DNA of 64,000 nt from Desmodesmus armatus (Eukaryota; Chlorophyta; Chlorophyceae; Sphaeropleales; Scenedesmaceae), in contig VIIQ02000799.1 in assembly GCA_007449985.2 (NCBI GenBank), forward strand, positions 1 to 64,000, given 5' to 3'. Below the pieces are notes generated by a model. That model was not told the DNA's origin and did not search any database. It saw only the letters and a program-made list of their open reading frames with translations. This document shows, in pieces, positions 1-10,841 of this stretch. Positions within the stretch are counted from its first letter, which is position 1, and each line of letters starts with the position of its first letter. The translations under genes and the position numbers were made by a program.

Positions 1-189
1 GCACTGCGTGAGGACTATGCCAGCCTCCACTCACTGCTGCTGGCCCAGCCCTGCAGCCTCCAACTGCCTCTGCATCACCGCAACTGTTCATCCCTGCGTG
101 CAAGCTGCGCACGCAACCTGGCGTTTTCCTGCTGCAGCACACGCTCCGTACGGCTGCGGCTGCGGCTGCAGCCCTCTGCTGACGCAGCC

Positions 190-468
190 GTCCCGGTGCG
201 CAGACGGGGCTGAGGTCGCACAGGGCATCGATTTGCCGTGACACAGAACCCTGCGACATCATGCAGCCGGCAACAGCAACAACAGCAGCAGGAGCAGGAG
301 CAGCAGTAGAATGGGCTGAGTTTGCGCAGGGCATCGATCTGGCGTGACACAGAACCCTGCGCCAGCAGTAGCACAAGCAGAAGCAAAGCAGCAGCAGACA
401 GGGCTAATGTCGCACATGGCATTGATCTGTTGTGACACAGAACCTGCAACTTGATGATCATGCAGGCG

Positions 469-499
<31 letters not shown>

Positions 500-562
500 C
501 AGCAGTGGACTGGGCTGAGGTTGTGCAGGGGCAATGATCTGATCCAACAAACCCTGCGGCGT
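190..562 (-). repeat. Tandem copies of the 5' edge of the last LRR exon (splice-junction echoes)
   Basis: On the minus strand, four copies of a ~50-bp segment encoding G-S-V-S-(R/Q)-Q-(I/L)-(D/N)-A-L-C-D-L-S-P lie at about 250-203, 361-315, 455-405 and 556-511. Each follows a TGCAG-like acceptor. The lowest-coordinate copy continues into the coiled-coil exon; the other three stop and run into CTG-rich intron. The plus-strand paralogue has the matching exon start at 7647, with one weaker copy near 7497. Confidence 0.7.
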
Positions 563-734
563 CACTGATCAGATAGCAGTAGCAACAACAGCAGTACTGG
601 CCGCAGGCCACAGTCACCACCCTAACCATTGCAAAACCCGTCCTTGCACAAGCTCACCCTAGACAGGCTCCAATCCAGGCCAAGCTCCCTCTGCACTCAT
701 CCCAACACACCCCTTACAAGTCTGGCATCTTTCT

Positions 735-770
735 TGCCCCCCCCCCCCCCACCCACACACACACACACAC
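735..770. repeat. poly-C/(AC)n tract
   Basis: An uninterrupted C run is followed directly by an AC dinucleotide repeat, inside the 3' intron of the minus-strand LRR gene. A short telomere-like CCCTAAACCCT follows at about 862-880. No coding signal is seen here. Confidence 0.8.
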
Positions 771-3700
771 ATCCCTCCTTTCTCTCTGCATGTGTGCCAG
801 TGCAGGTTCCGACTGGACCCCGCCCTCGAATTTAGTGTCATGTGCCCATAGACATACCCTGAACCCTAAACCCTACACCTTGTAGCGATCCCCGGCCCCA
901 CCCCCACCCTCGCCCTCGCCTTCAACCCCTACTCTTACCCCCCCGCCCCACCCCTACCCCAGCTTGGCCACCACCCTGCCTGGTCCCCCACAGCACAAGC
1001 TTACCTTGTACGGGCTCCACTCCAATCAACCTCCCCCTCGATGCTGATGTCATCTGTGAGGGCGCAGTCATAGATATATAGACGGCGCAGCGGCAGGGAA
1101 GCAAGCATCTCCAACCCTGCGTCTGCAAGGATGCAGTGCAACAAACAGGCAGAAACGTGATGCTGACACCCATATGTGCTTCAGCTCTTTGCGTTTCAGC
1201 CGGCTCGACCCTGGTAGGCAATGCTGTTTTATGTGTGGCGGCTCTGTCTACGTGTAACATTTTGGGTTCGTTGCTGTTACACAGAGCGCGGGGCAGTGGG
1301 GGGAAAGCAATGAAAACATGTGTTGCTTGCAGCGCCAACACAAAATGCTTGACACGGCGTCGCTGAAGACAAACCTGTGAAGTTTGGCGACTTGTTCCAG
1401 CACAGATTCCGCAGCTGCGTCAGCTGCGCCACAACCCCCCTTGCTGCTCCATCATCAACACCTTTCCCCCTACAGTGAGGGAAGTGCAGCTCCGGGGCAG
1501 CTGCAACAGACCCTCTAGATCCGCGTCCGGGTCCACATTGAGGGCGATGTCGAGCTGCTGCAGTCCGGGCAGCAGCTGGTCATAAGAGAGAGGTCACAGC
1601 CATCGAGGCTCCACAGATCGTCTGGCCAGCCGTTGGGATGCTCGCTGTCATCCGAGTTTGAGATCCAGAGACACCGCAGCAGCGGGAGGTGCTTCCCCAA
1701 ACCAAACATGTGCTGCGCGGCGCCCTTCGGGAGGGGGATGCAGGAGTCGGGCTCGAGGATTAGCTCTGTGAGATGGTTGGAGGCTGTCAGCGCTGCAAAG
1801 AGGTGCGGGGGAGTTGTGCGAGTGTCCAGCCGGTCCAGATTGAGCTGCAGGTGCTGCAGGGATGTCAGATGCTGCAATGCATCGAGCAGCGCTGCAGTGC
1901 CCTCGATATCGAATCGACCGGGGTTTTCCGGGTCGTGTACGGGCAGCAGCGTGCAGCGCTCCATGTGCAGCTTCTGCAAGAAAGAAAATAAACAAGGGCC
2001 GCAGGTAAGACGAAAGATTTGATACATCCCCTGTGTATCATGGCGCCGAAGATTTCTGCCATTGGCATCGCTCTGCTGAGGATTGCATGGTTGATCACAT
2101 GCATGCTCGAGGGGTAAGGGCTACGGCTGCAGCACTCGCGGCCACACCTCACTCCCCGAAGGCATACCTGTAAGTGGGGAAAGCTTCGAAGGACGCCTGG
2201 CGGCACTGCACAGCTTGACAGCTTCAGCTGCAGCAATCCGGCAAGCTGCTGCAGCTCGGAAGGTAGGGCGCTGGACTCGCGCTTGTTGTCGCGTCCGTCA
2301 AAGTGAAGTTGAGTGATGCTGCTCGGCAAGAGTGACACGTCACACATTGGCATGGGCGCCATGTGTGACATGACAGCTCCTGAAGCTCCTGCACATGCAG
2401 TCCGAGACACACTACTGTTGACAATACATGCCATATGCAGGAGTAGCAGTAGAAGCAGTAGATGTAGTAGTGTCGGCGACCGAGACTATGGAACAAACAG
2501 TCCTTGATCACAGACAGTAAAGGTTGGGAAGGATAGGAAGGGAAGCAAGGCTGTTGTCTCTGGGCACCAGCGGCATAAAATGCATCTTCATAGACATGAT
2601 ACATCACGTCAAAACTTGTGCGGCGTATGACGGCAGTCATGCCCGTAGCAAGCAAGGTCTAGAACCAGGCTATGGGTGTCTACATAGACCAGGCTATCAA
2701 TGACAACGAAGCAACCTGATCCCTTGCCAGCCATCGACTGATAGATGCCAGAGATGGTGACTCGTGAGTGACCAATGCGTACTTTACCAGGAGGAGAGAG
2801 TGACCTAAGAGTGACCAATGTCTACTACACAAGAAAGGAGGTTTGACCCATGGGCAGAACTGACCGAAGCCTATGTGGCTCACCTGCATAGCTGCCAGCC
2901 GCTGCATGCCGCATGAAGGGATAAGGAATTCCGGTACCTCCAAGACTTTTAGCCGCCTTGGCAGTTGCTGCAGCATGCGGGAGATCACCTGCACCATCTG
3001 TTCCCTGATAGCTTCGCCGTCCAAGGTGTGACCATGAAGGCTTCCCGCTGTCGGTGGCCCTGCAAAAATGATCTCTTGCAGCCGTACACTGAGGAGTGCC
3101 TGAGACTGTGTCAGCAGCAGCAAGCTGCCGACGGTGGGAAGCTTTACATCCTCTAGATGTAGCTGCTGCAGCCTGGATAGGGGCACAGCAGTTGCCTCCT
3201 GGCCACCCTCGTCCACGGGGCTATCCCCCTCCATGCTGTCGCCACTGCTGCTGCTGCTTCTGCTTCTGCCGCTGTTGGCTTCGGCTGAGGGAGTGTCGTC
3301 TGAGTTCTGCAGGATGATCCCCTTCAAGTGCAGCAGCTGCAGCTGCTCCAGGCTGTTGAGAGGCAGCAGCAGCTTATGATGATCGTGCTTTTCTGAAGTG
3401 AGGACCCTTAGGCTGAGGATCTGGGCTGTGTGCTGATTCACCCAGCGCTCAAACACAGGGAGAGTGGCTGTTTCTGGACTGTATTCGACGTGGACTGTGG
3501 CTGCAGCAGCAGCAGCGGCCCAGGCCTTGCATGCCAGGGCACACTGCGACAGTCGCTGCTGCTGCGGCACGAGCTGCAAAATCAGTGCTGTCAAGGCCTG
3601 GGGCAGTGAGGCTGCGCCGCTGGCTGCATTGACCTGCACAGGACATGACGTATGCACACACAGCACAACAGGCAGTTGCCCTGTGAGCTGGGTTACAGCG

Positions 3701-3835
3701 CGCCCTGCAGCGGCTGATTTCATGCTAATTATGTGATAGTACAGACCCAACAACAAACTCCGCAAACGTGAGGCTCTGAGAGGCTGTGATGCAGAGTCAG
3801 TGACCTGCTGATCACGATCTCACCTTGTTGTCCAT

Positions 3836-4082
3836 GTTGTTTGCTGATCCACGCCAAGATTCACCAGGGAGCAATAAACGAGCGTAACGTGACCAATGTT
3901 TCAGCCCACGCCGTTGACTTGGCTTGTTTTGTACCAATGACCTTTCGGATGTAGTTTGAAAAGCTGTAGCATAACGGTTCGGATCGCCAAACCTCCAGCC
4001 AAGTCGCTGCAAACAGCCTCATTGGCATCATTGTTTGGTTGAAATTCGACTCTGTGGAGCTGTGCGCGGATCAGCGGACGAC
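3836..4082. promoter_or_regulatory. Shared intergenic segment of the divergent LRR pair
   Basis: These 247 bp separate the two proposed first exons, both four-codon M-x-x-K exons ending in a GT donor. Any promoter elements for both genes should lie here or in the first introns. No clear TATA box is visible and the region is not an obvious palindrome. The bidirectional promoter is inferred from layout only. Confidence 0.4.
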
Positions 4083-7000
4083 ATGTATTGCAAGGTAAGT
4101 TTGATCACATGCATGATCACATAAGTGGCCACCTGACACTGTGGGCTACACTAGGCTCCTTGAAAATACGCATCACATCTGTGTGAGTGTTTGAGTATGA
4201 ATTGATAAGCAGCTGCTCACATGCTGCTGCTCAAGGACTGCACCACCCTTTGCAAACTGGTTGTTGTGCAGGTCAACAACAGCTGCAGCTCTAGTGCTGC
4301 TGCCCTCCCCCAAGCCCTGACAGCTCGGATCCTGCAACTCGTGCCCCAGCAGCAGCGCCTGACTCACTGTGCCCTGGCATGCAAGGCCTGGGCCGCCGCT
4401 GCTGCTGCAGCCACAGTGCACGTACAGTACACGCCAGACTGTCGCACCATCACAAACTTCCAAGACTGGCTGGAGCAGCATGCAGGGCAGCTACTGACCC
4501 TGCAAGTCACCTCAGATTCAGGATCAGAAATAGCAGATTCAGGATCAGAAACATGCGAAGCAGAGCACGACATCGTGCTGCCTCGGGAGGGCTTCCCAAA
4601 CCTGCAGCAGCTGCACCTCAAGGGGATCAAGCTGCGCGAGCTGCTAGCTAAAGAGAACAGCGCCAGCGAAAGCGGCAGCGGCGATGACAGCGGCAGCGAC
4701 AGCAGCTGGGAAAACCTGTCCTTGGCGGATTTTCGACGTGCCAGCAGCAGGAAGGAAGCCCTTGCAAGCAGCAGCAAGGAGGCAGTAATCGATGCTGCAC
4801 CCCTGCCCAAGCTGCAGCACTTGCACCTGGAAGCTGTCGAGCTGTTCAGCATCGGAAGCCTGCTGGAGCTCGTGCAGTCGCCAGAGCTCATCACTGTGCG
4901 GCTTCATTCCATCAGTATCGACCAGCCACGCTTTGACAGCGAGGGCGGCTTCGGCAGTGGCCTGCCCTGCGATGTAGAGTTTGTGGGCGTCGCAGGTATG
5001 TGTAGGTCTCTTGATGTTTCCCTGGGGAAGATTCTTGGGTATTTATGTAGTGCAATGCTATGTTTCTTCCCTGGGATAATCAGTCTTGAGTGGATAAGAT
5101 GGAGTCTGCGCCTGGGGAACAGTTACCTGTTGATCCATCTTGTACATGCCTGACAGCTCTGCGTGGTATTGTGCTGTTTTTGTGCAAGCAGCTGAGTATT
5201 CTGCATCCACCAACCCACACAGTAACACAACTGCCCCTGGGGAGTGGGGTGTGGAGACAACTGCCGTTGCCGCATGCGCGTGCTTGCATGTGCCGTCTGA
5301 ACAGACGCGGGGCGAAATGGAGAACACGGACATGCGTCAGGAATGTTGGAACAGTGTTTGAACCCTTTCTTCTCCTGCCCAATCACATCTGATCTGCTTT
5401 CAAACATGCCATATCTGGTCTTACCTGATCTTGCAGGCACCAACTACCTGCTGCAGCAGCTGACGACTCGGCTGGAGGTGTTGGAGATCCCGGGCTTCCC
5501 CATCCCCACTCAACCTTGGAATGGTATGGAGTATCTGTCGGCGTTGCAGGTGGGTAATATTGCCTATGCGATGGCTCTCTCTCCAGGGACTCTTCTGTGG
5601 ATTGCTGTCACGGCTTAACATGATCGGGTGCACCACACACTGAGTGGGATAGACGGTTGGCTCAGGGTGGGTTCAAAGCTGAGGTACATACCAGAATTGG
5701 TACATCAAGAGCTGCTGCCAGACCCACTGGCTAGTGCCAGGGATGCAACTATAGTTCACACACAGATCTTCACCTGTGCTGATCTGTGCTGTCCTGCACG
5801 GTCCTGCACTGTCCTGCACTGTACTGTACCGTAGCGTTGCGTTGCGTACCGTACTGTACCGTACTGTAATGGAATGTACTGAACTGTGCTGTATTGTGCT
5901 GCATGTATGCAGGGGCTGCAAGAGTTGTCAATCACACACCTGAAGGAGACACGCATGATGAACCTGTCCCTCCTGCCCAGTAGCATCACGCGGCTTGAGC
6001 TGCATGGCTGCAACCACACAAGCCTCATCCCCCAAAGCTGCAGCAGCTAGCCGGGCTACTCGACCTGAAGCTGGCCAGCTGCGTCATCCCGCCAGCTGTC
6101 CTGTCCAGCTTCCCATACCTACAGAAGCTGTGCTTGAAGCACTGCACGCTGCTTGGGACAGTGAACGCCCGCGTCCGCGCAGACTTGCAGTATGACGTTG
6201 ACGGTACCGCCGCATTGCTAGGTGAGCTGCGGCGGCTTACCACCCTGCAGCACCTGGAGCTGAATTTGAAGCGGCTCGACACTTGCAACACTCCCCCTAC
6301 CTTCTTCTCGGCCCTCACAGCCTCCAGCCGTCTCACAGAGCTTACCCTTGCGCCAAAGGACCGCACGCCACTCCCCAAGGGAGCTGCGCGACAAATGTTC
6401 AGCAAAGGGCGGCTGCCGCTGCTGCAGCGCCTGACGATCAGCACCAGCTGTGACCACAGGGTCACAGCTTCAGCTGGGGACTGGCGCAGCAACCAGTGGT
6501 GCCTTCATGATGCTGACATCAAGCGCATCGCTGGTGCCTGCCCAGCGCTGCAGTGGCTCGACATTGCCCTGGCTGTGGAGCCGGTCGCCAACCTATTCGG
6601 GCTGCTGCGGCTTCCCCAGAGCTGCACCTCCCTCTTGGTTGGCGGTGTGGCTTTTGCAGACCACGCAGCGGCTGTTGTGAAGCAGCTTACGCAGGTGCAG
6701 TACCTGTGCTGGCACCGGTCGCGGCGGTTTACGGACGCAGGGTTGGAGCAGCTGGTGGAGATGAGGCTGGACCGGCTGTATGTCTATGACTGCGGCCTGA
6801 CGGATGCCATCAGCGATGAGGGGGAACTTGGCCTGGATGGGGATGAACACAAGGTCAGACACAATGATACTTAGGTGGGGTGTGTGGTAGTGACTCATGC
6901 TGAGCATGCTAGACATGCACATCCCCCATCCCTCTGAGGCTTGTGCCTCCATTAGCGCCTTCTTACGCCAGTGGTGCTCCACAGGCGTGCTTGCTCACCA

Positions 7001-7597
7001 CCCTGCTACGAAGGGGATGAACACAAGGTGCCGGGCTGATACTCAAGTGTGTGTGTGTGGGGGGGGGGAGTCTAGCATGCTAGAGATGCTTGTCCCTATG
7101 AGCGCTCAGGCTAGCCAGTGGTTCTGCATAGGCGTAGTTACTTACTTTCTATGCAGATACTGCATCCATGCGGCTGTGCTGACTGTCAGCCGGTTGAGCG
7201 TGCACTGACACAATTGCTGACTGATGTCTGTCACATTGTGCCTAAAGCCTAGGTCCCTGTTGCCTCCCCCAATCCCTGCACAACAACTGCATCCTTTCAA
7301 TGCAGTGGTTGGTAACTGCCACAACTGCATCCTTTCGGTGCCGTACCCTGCTGTTGCTGCCTGCTCTTGTGATGCTGCTGCCTGCTGCTGCCTTGTGCGG
7401 CCCTCCTGCCGACCTGCCTGCCTTCCATTTGCTGCCCTGCGCTGTTTTTTGCTGCCTGCTTGCCCGCCTGCTGCTGCTACGTCTGCTGGATGCTGCAGGG
7501 CTCATGTTGCATGTTGAGCACCTGCAAGTGCTGCACTGGCAGCGGCGTGCTGATCCTGTTCACCCTAACAGTTGGTGACAGTCTGCTGACAGATCCG

Positions 7598-7631
<34 letters not shown>

Positions 7632-7858
7632 GACACTTGATGCTGCAGGGCTCAGTGTCACAGCAGCTGAATGCTCTCTGTGACTTCAGCCCCATCTGCG
7701 CACCGGCACGGCTGCGCAACTACAAAGCAGCGGCAGCAGCCAGGGAGCTGGCCCTACAGCAGGAGAATGCAGACCTCCGCGCGCAGCTGTCACGCAGTAA
7801 AGAGCAGGCCCAGCAGCTGCAGAGGCAGTTTTACGAGGCATGTGGTGGCCATCAGTAG
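4083..7858 (+). CDS. LRR protein with C-terminal coiled coil (one frame break)
   Basis: Function not recognised; probably an LRR scaffold or adaptor. Exons by phase: 4083-4094 (M-Y-C-K), 4272-4995, 5437-5549, 5913-6853, probably 7157 onward, and a last exon from 7647 to the TAG at 7856-7858. LRR-like stretches include LQQLHLKGIKL, LQHLHLEAVEL, LQHLELNLKRL and LTELTLAP. An Asp/Ser/Glu-rich insert lies near codons 75-165. The C-terminus is a QQENADLRAQL coiled coil. Around 6026-6037 a CCCCCAAAG tract shifts frame by one base: upstream frame LELHGCN runs into TAG at 6048, and the downstream frame continues with LQQLAGLLDLKL. The exon candidate at 7157 reaches a TAG at 7249-7251, so the middle of the 3' half is uncertain. 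The intron at 4996-5436 has no counterpart in the minus-strand paralogue. Confidence 0.6.
5795..5895. repeat. GTACTGTACC-type minisatellite just upstream of an acceptor
   Basis: Degenerate units built on CCTGCACTGT and GTACCGTACTGT alternate for about 100 bp and end 18 bp before the acceptor at 5911-5912 of the plus-strand LRR gene. The tract supplies no clean pyrimidine run, so splicing there must tolerate a purine-mixed context. Confidence 0.75.
6836..7150 (+). repeat. Duplicated exon end plus donor, with a dispersed intronic repeat
   Basis: The exon end GGGGATGAACACAAG followed by GT at 6854 recurs at 7013-7026 with its own GT at 7027. Behind each copy lies a related block (CATGCTAGA.ATGC, then CTGAGG or CTCAGG, then GCCAGTGGT, then TTGCTCAC or TTACTTAC). 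The same block, in the same plus-strand orientation, recurs in the MYND gene intron at about 44258-44336, so it is a dispersed element as well as a local tandem copy. Confidence 0.65.
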
Positions 7859-8825
7859 TTGCAGAGGGTTGTTTGAAACATATCTGTAGCGCCATGTCTG
7901 TTTTACAGTCGCATCACACTGGTTGTATGGCTAGCACTCGGGGGGGGGGGGGGGACCGTTGCAGCAGCTGCAGGCAGTTGCAGGAGGCACAGGCTGGTAC
8001 TTGAACATGTAGGGGAGTCAGGTCTGCACATTTTGCTGTGTCAACCTGTGCACACAATGTTAGATGTGTGTAAGATGTGTGCAGGGCGCATCGCGGTGTG
8101 CATCCCATGTGGCTGTGTGCATCGAGGCAACTGATGTGTGCATGTCTCGTCATCGCTATTGGTGATCAGGACACTGACAAAATGTGATGAGTGGTTGAGT
8201 GGGACCCTAGTTGCTGTGGTGTGTGGGGTGGTCCAGGTGCGGGATGAATACTAAACCCTGGTGTAGAATATGCACTGTCAAATGCATGCACTATTTTTTG
8301 TGGGGTGGCTGATGGTGTGGAGGCTTGGTGCGCTGGCAAGAGTGGTAGCGCAATCTTTGTTGCTCTGATACAGTGATGCTTGTTTTTGTACACGGGTTGT
8401 CTGGGACATGTCTGGTTAGCTCTGGGGGCAGCAGTTGGGTCTGGTCTGATGAACAGCATGAGGCTGCTTCCCTATTGTTGGTGCGCTACCATGCCAGTGG
8501 CATGAGGGAACCGTAGCAGGGCATTTTGATGCATTTGCTGACAGTGTCAGGGTGTCCTTGCTAGGCGTGAGGGCCGCCCTGCTTAGCAGGCTTGGACTGA
8601 TGTGGCTGCGCCGTGGGCACTGCATAGTCGATCCTGCCAGACCACTGGCAGACGTTGCAGCAAGTTACTGCAAGCGTGTCAAGACAACCACTGGCAACAT
8701 TCATAGTCTTACGGTTCGTTGTGAATGCATACATGTTTGAAAGCAATGGCCCTGCACCTCTGACTGCCAGTCTAGATGGCGATCTACACCACTACCTGCC
8801 ATGGCAGGTGATCGAGACATCACAC
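7859..8825. other. Intergenic region without a supported gene
   Basis: Only short overlapping frames without protein-like composition are seen. A G13 run lies near 7940. A TGTAA motif at about 8069, the usual chlorophycean poly(A) signal, lies some 210 bp after the LRR stop and could serve it. Confidence 0.5.
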
Positions 8826-9252
8826 TACCGTATCCACACTAAGTCTTTCGACAAATTAATTAGGCAATTTGGGTAATGTTGACAAAATAACTACGTGTAA
8901 GGAAATTACGAGCAGCAGGTTGTCGATACATTTCCGTGTTGTCAAAATAGATCGGTGTGGCCTAGGGCAGGGCAGCTGCCCTGCAGGTCAGTTCAGTCCT
9001 GAAAAGTCGCATTCCAGCCCATGTTGACTGTACTGGGACTGTTTTATGCCTCTCACATGCATAGCAGGTGCCTCAGTAGTGCCTTGGGAACGGCGATATA
9101 CGGTGATCTGCAAGGCAGCTGTCGAAAGGTTTCCGTGGTTGGGGCATTCGGGGCCCAGCTGTGACGAATAGTTTAAGAGTTGAGAAAATTAGGGCCATTT
9201 TTCCAGCTGTTGTTGAAAATTAATATTCGAAAGACTTAGTGTGGATACGGTA
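8826..9252. mobile_element. MITE-like element with 24-bp perfect terminal inverted repeats and TA target site
   Basis: Left terminus 8828-8851 (CCGTATCCACACTAAG then TCTTTCGA) is matched exactly by its reverse complement at 9227-9250. Both termini are flanked outside by TA (8826-8827 and 9251-9252), the target-site duplication expected of Tc1/mariner-type elements. The 375-bp interior is richer in A+T than its surroundings and has no transposase-like frame, so it would be non-autonomous. The A+T-rich AAATTAAT motif next to each terminus extends the symmetry loosely. Confidence 0.75.
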
Positions 9253-10841
9253 TAGTTTAGCTACGGCCCTGGCGCCGACACGCGTACGATTCCAGTTTGC
9301 TAATAGAATTGACGAGACATACATATACCCGTGTTTGGTTCTGCGACTGCCTGTAGAAATTGTGCCCTTAAGCCCGCGCAAACGGGCGGGCTTGCAGTTT
9401 CGGGCTGCCCTTGTCCTCAGCGCAACACCGGTGTCACTAAGATGTGCTATAGGCAGCTTTAGTACTTGGGTATTAGCTAAATGCATCCTGGACACTGCGA
9501 GATGTGCCCAGTTAGCTTGCATCTGTGTAACCTGCAGGGAAGTCCGCAAGGACCGAAGAGGCCGAAGACTGCCCACACACGGGCTTGTACTAACATATTG
9601 TGCGCTTGTGGAAGGTCTCCATGCAGGCGGAGCTGGTGAGCGGGACTGGCCTGAAAAGCAGCAGCAGCAGCAGCAGGAGAGCAGCAGCAGCCTAGTGTTG
9701 TAGCTAAAGTTGCGGGTAAGTATGTAGTATAGAGACAGGGGCCTCGGTGAAATACCTGGGGCCTCTGCATACCCAAGCAGCTGCAAGTTGAGCTGGCTGG
9801 CCCAGGCCACTGGGCAGCCCCTCTGAGCTTGAGCATTCACCACAGGGTTGACCCTTCCATCACCACCTTGGTGTGCATCACACACCAAGCGTCGGGCGGG
9901 GAGTGCAGTTGCTGGGTGCGCTCAGCAATCGTTGTCAAACAGCACATCAGGGCAAATGAGCGGTTCTCAGCAGCAGCACTGTCCAAACGGGCGGTGTTGC
10001 TGTGGCGGTTCGACCCCGTCTTTGTCCGTCAAGAGGTCTGTAGGTGCACTCAGCCTCAGGCACAAGCTGTTGCTGGTTGTGATTGCAGTGACATGGCATC
10101 AGTCACTGATGATCAGGCCCTGAGGGCTGCATCTGTCTAATTTGAGCAGGAAGTTCCCACTTTCAGTGCAGTTCAACTGATGGAAGACATGGGTGCTTGC
10201 ACAGTTGACTAAAGGTGTGAGTGCAACAGCAAATACCTACAGCTCAACTCAAACCAGTGCTACCGGCAAATGCAAGTACAGGAAGTACAGGAACCATACG
10301 GTACCATAGTATAAGCATTTGCGTTTGATGACAGGCAGCCTTGCCCACAGCAGACGACTGAAGAAAGTATTGTGCAATGGTCAGGTACATTCAGGGCCAT
10401 GCATGCGGGGAGAACCCCCGAATGCTGGAGATGAGTCATGAGTTGTCATGCTGTCAGCTTAAGCTCGGTTACTCCGCCACTGCAGCACCGTCTCTGGATA
10501 GTTCTTGTTTGGTTTCGCATGTGGGCATCTGTGCAGTAACAGCAGGCGAGGAGTAGAGGTGCGCGATCCTTACAGTCTGATCGCAGTTTGCGGAGCCAAG
10601 CATGGAGGCAGCGGCAACACAGGTGCGCGAATGAAGTGAATGGTGCTGTGATGGGAATGCCAGACAAATTCCTGCCTTTGAGGTGTGCTCTCCACTGCTT
10701 ACCTTGGACCTTCACCAGCCTATGCTGACCTGACAACTGCTTGATGCCAGAAGTCTGCTGGAGGTTGAATATTGCTTGGAGATCGGTGATGATGTCACGT
10801 GACAAGCAAACGCAGCTAAAGCACGTGGAAAGCTTCACAGC
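9253..10841. other. Gene-poor stretch with weak coding hints
   Basis: Frames of 90-220 codons overlap on both strands but none shows domain-like composition. The longest (minus, 9888-9220) begins its tail inside the MITE terminus and is not credible. A CAG run sits at 9658-9675. Upstream exons of the next gene could hide here, but I cannot place them. Confidence 0.4.

Larger units (their letters stand above)
31..3835 (-). pseudogene. LRR protein gene, decayed copy (paralogue of the plus-strand gene at 4083)
   Basis: No specific function is recognised; the Leu-rich modules resemble algal LRR/F-box-type scaffold proteins. Sense-strand exons by splice motif and phase: 3835-3824 (four-codon first exon, M-D-N-K), 3633-2884, 2388-2168, 1973-1375, 1122-1005, and a last coiled-coil exon at about 250-31. 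LRR-like segments include LQLLHLKGI, LQQLHLEDV and LQHLQLNLDRL; the last exon carries a QQENARLRAQL coiled coil. Aligned with the paralogue, the frame breaks at about 2340 (exon 3 is 221 nt, one short), at about 1555, and at least twice in the last exon, with an early stop after DEQLR. Two introns here (1974-2167 and 1123-1374) are absent from the paralogue. I read this as a decaying copy. Sequencing indels are the alternative, although intact neighbouring genes argue against that. Confidence 0.65.

Noticed and set aside
860..880. CCCTAAACCCT, possible chromosome end
   Set aside because: Only about two telomere-like units, inside a gene; at most a short interstitial remnant.
9220..9888. 222-codon minus-strand frame
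   Set aside because: It ends inside the MITE terminus, has no domain-like composition and overlaps other equally long frames.
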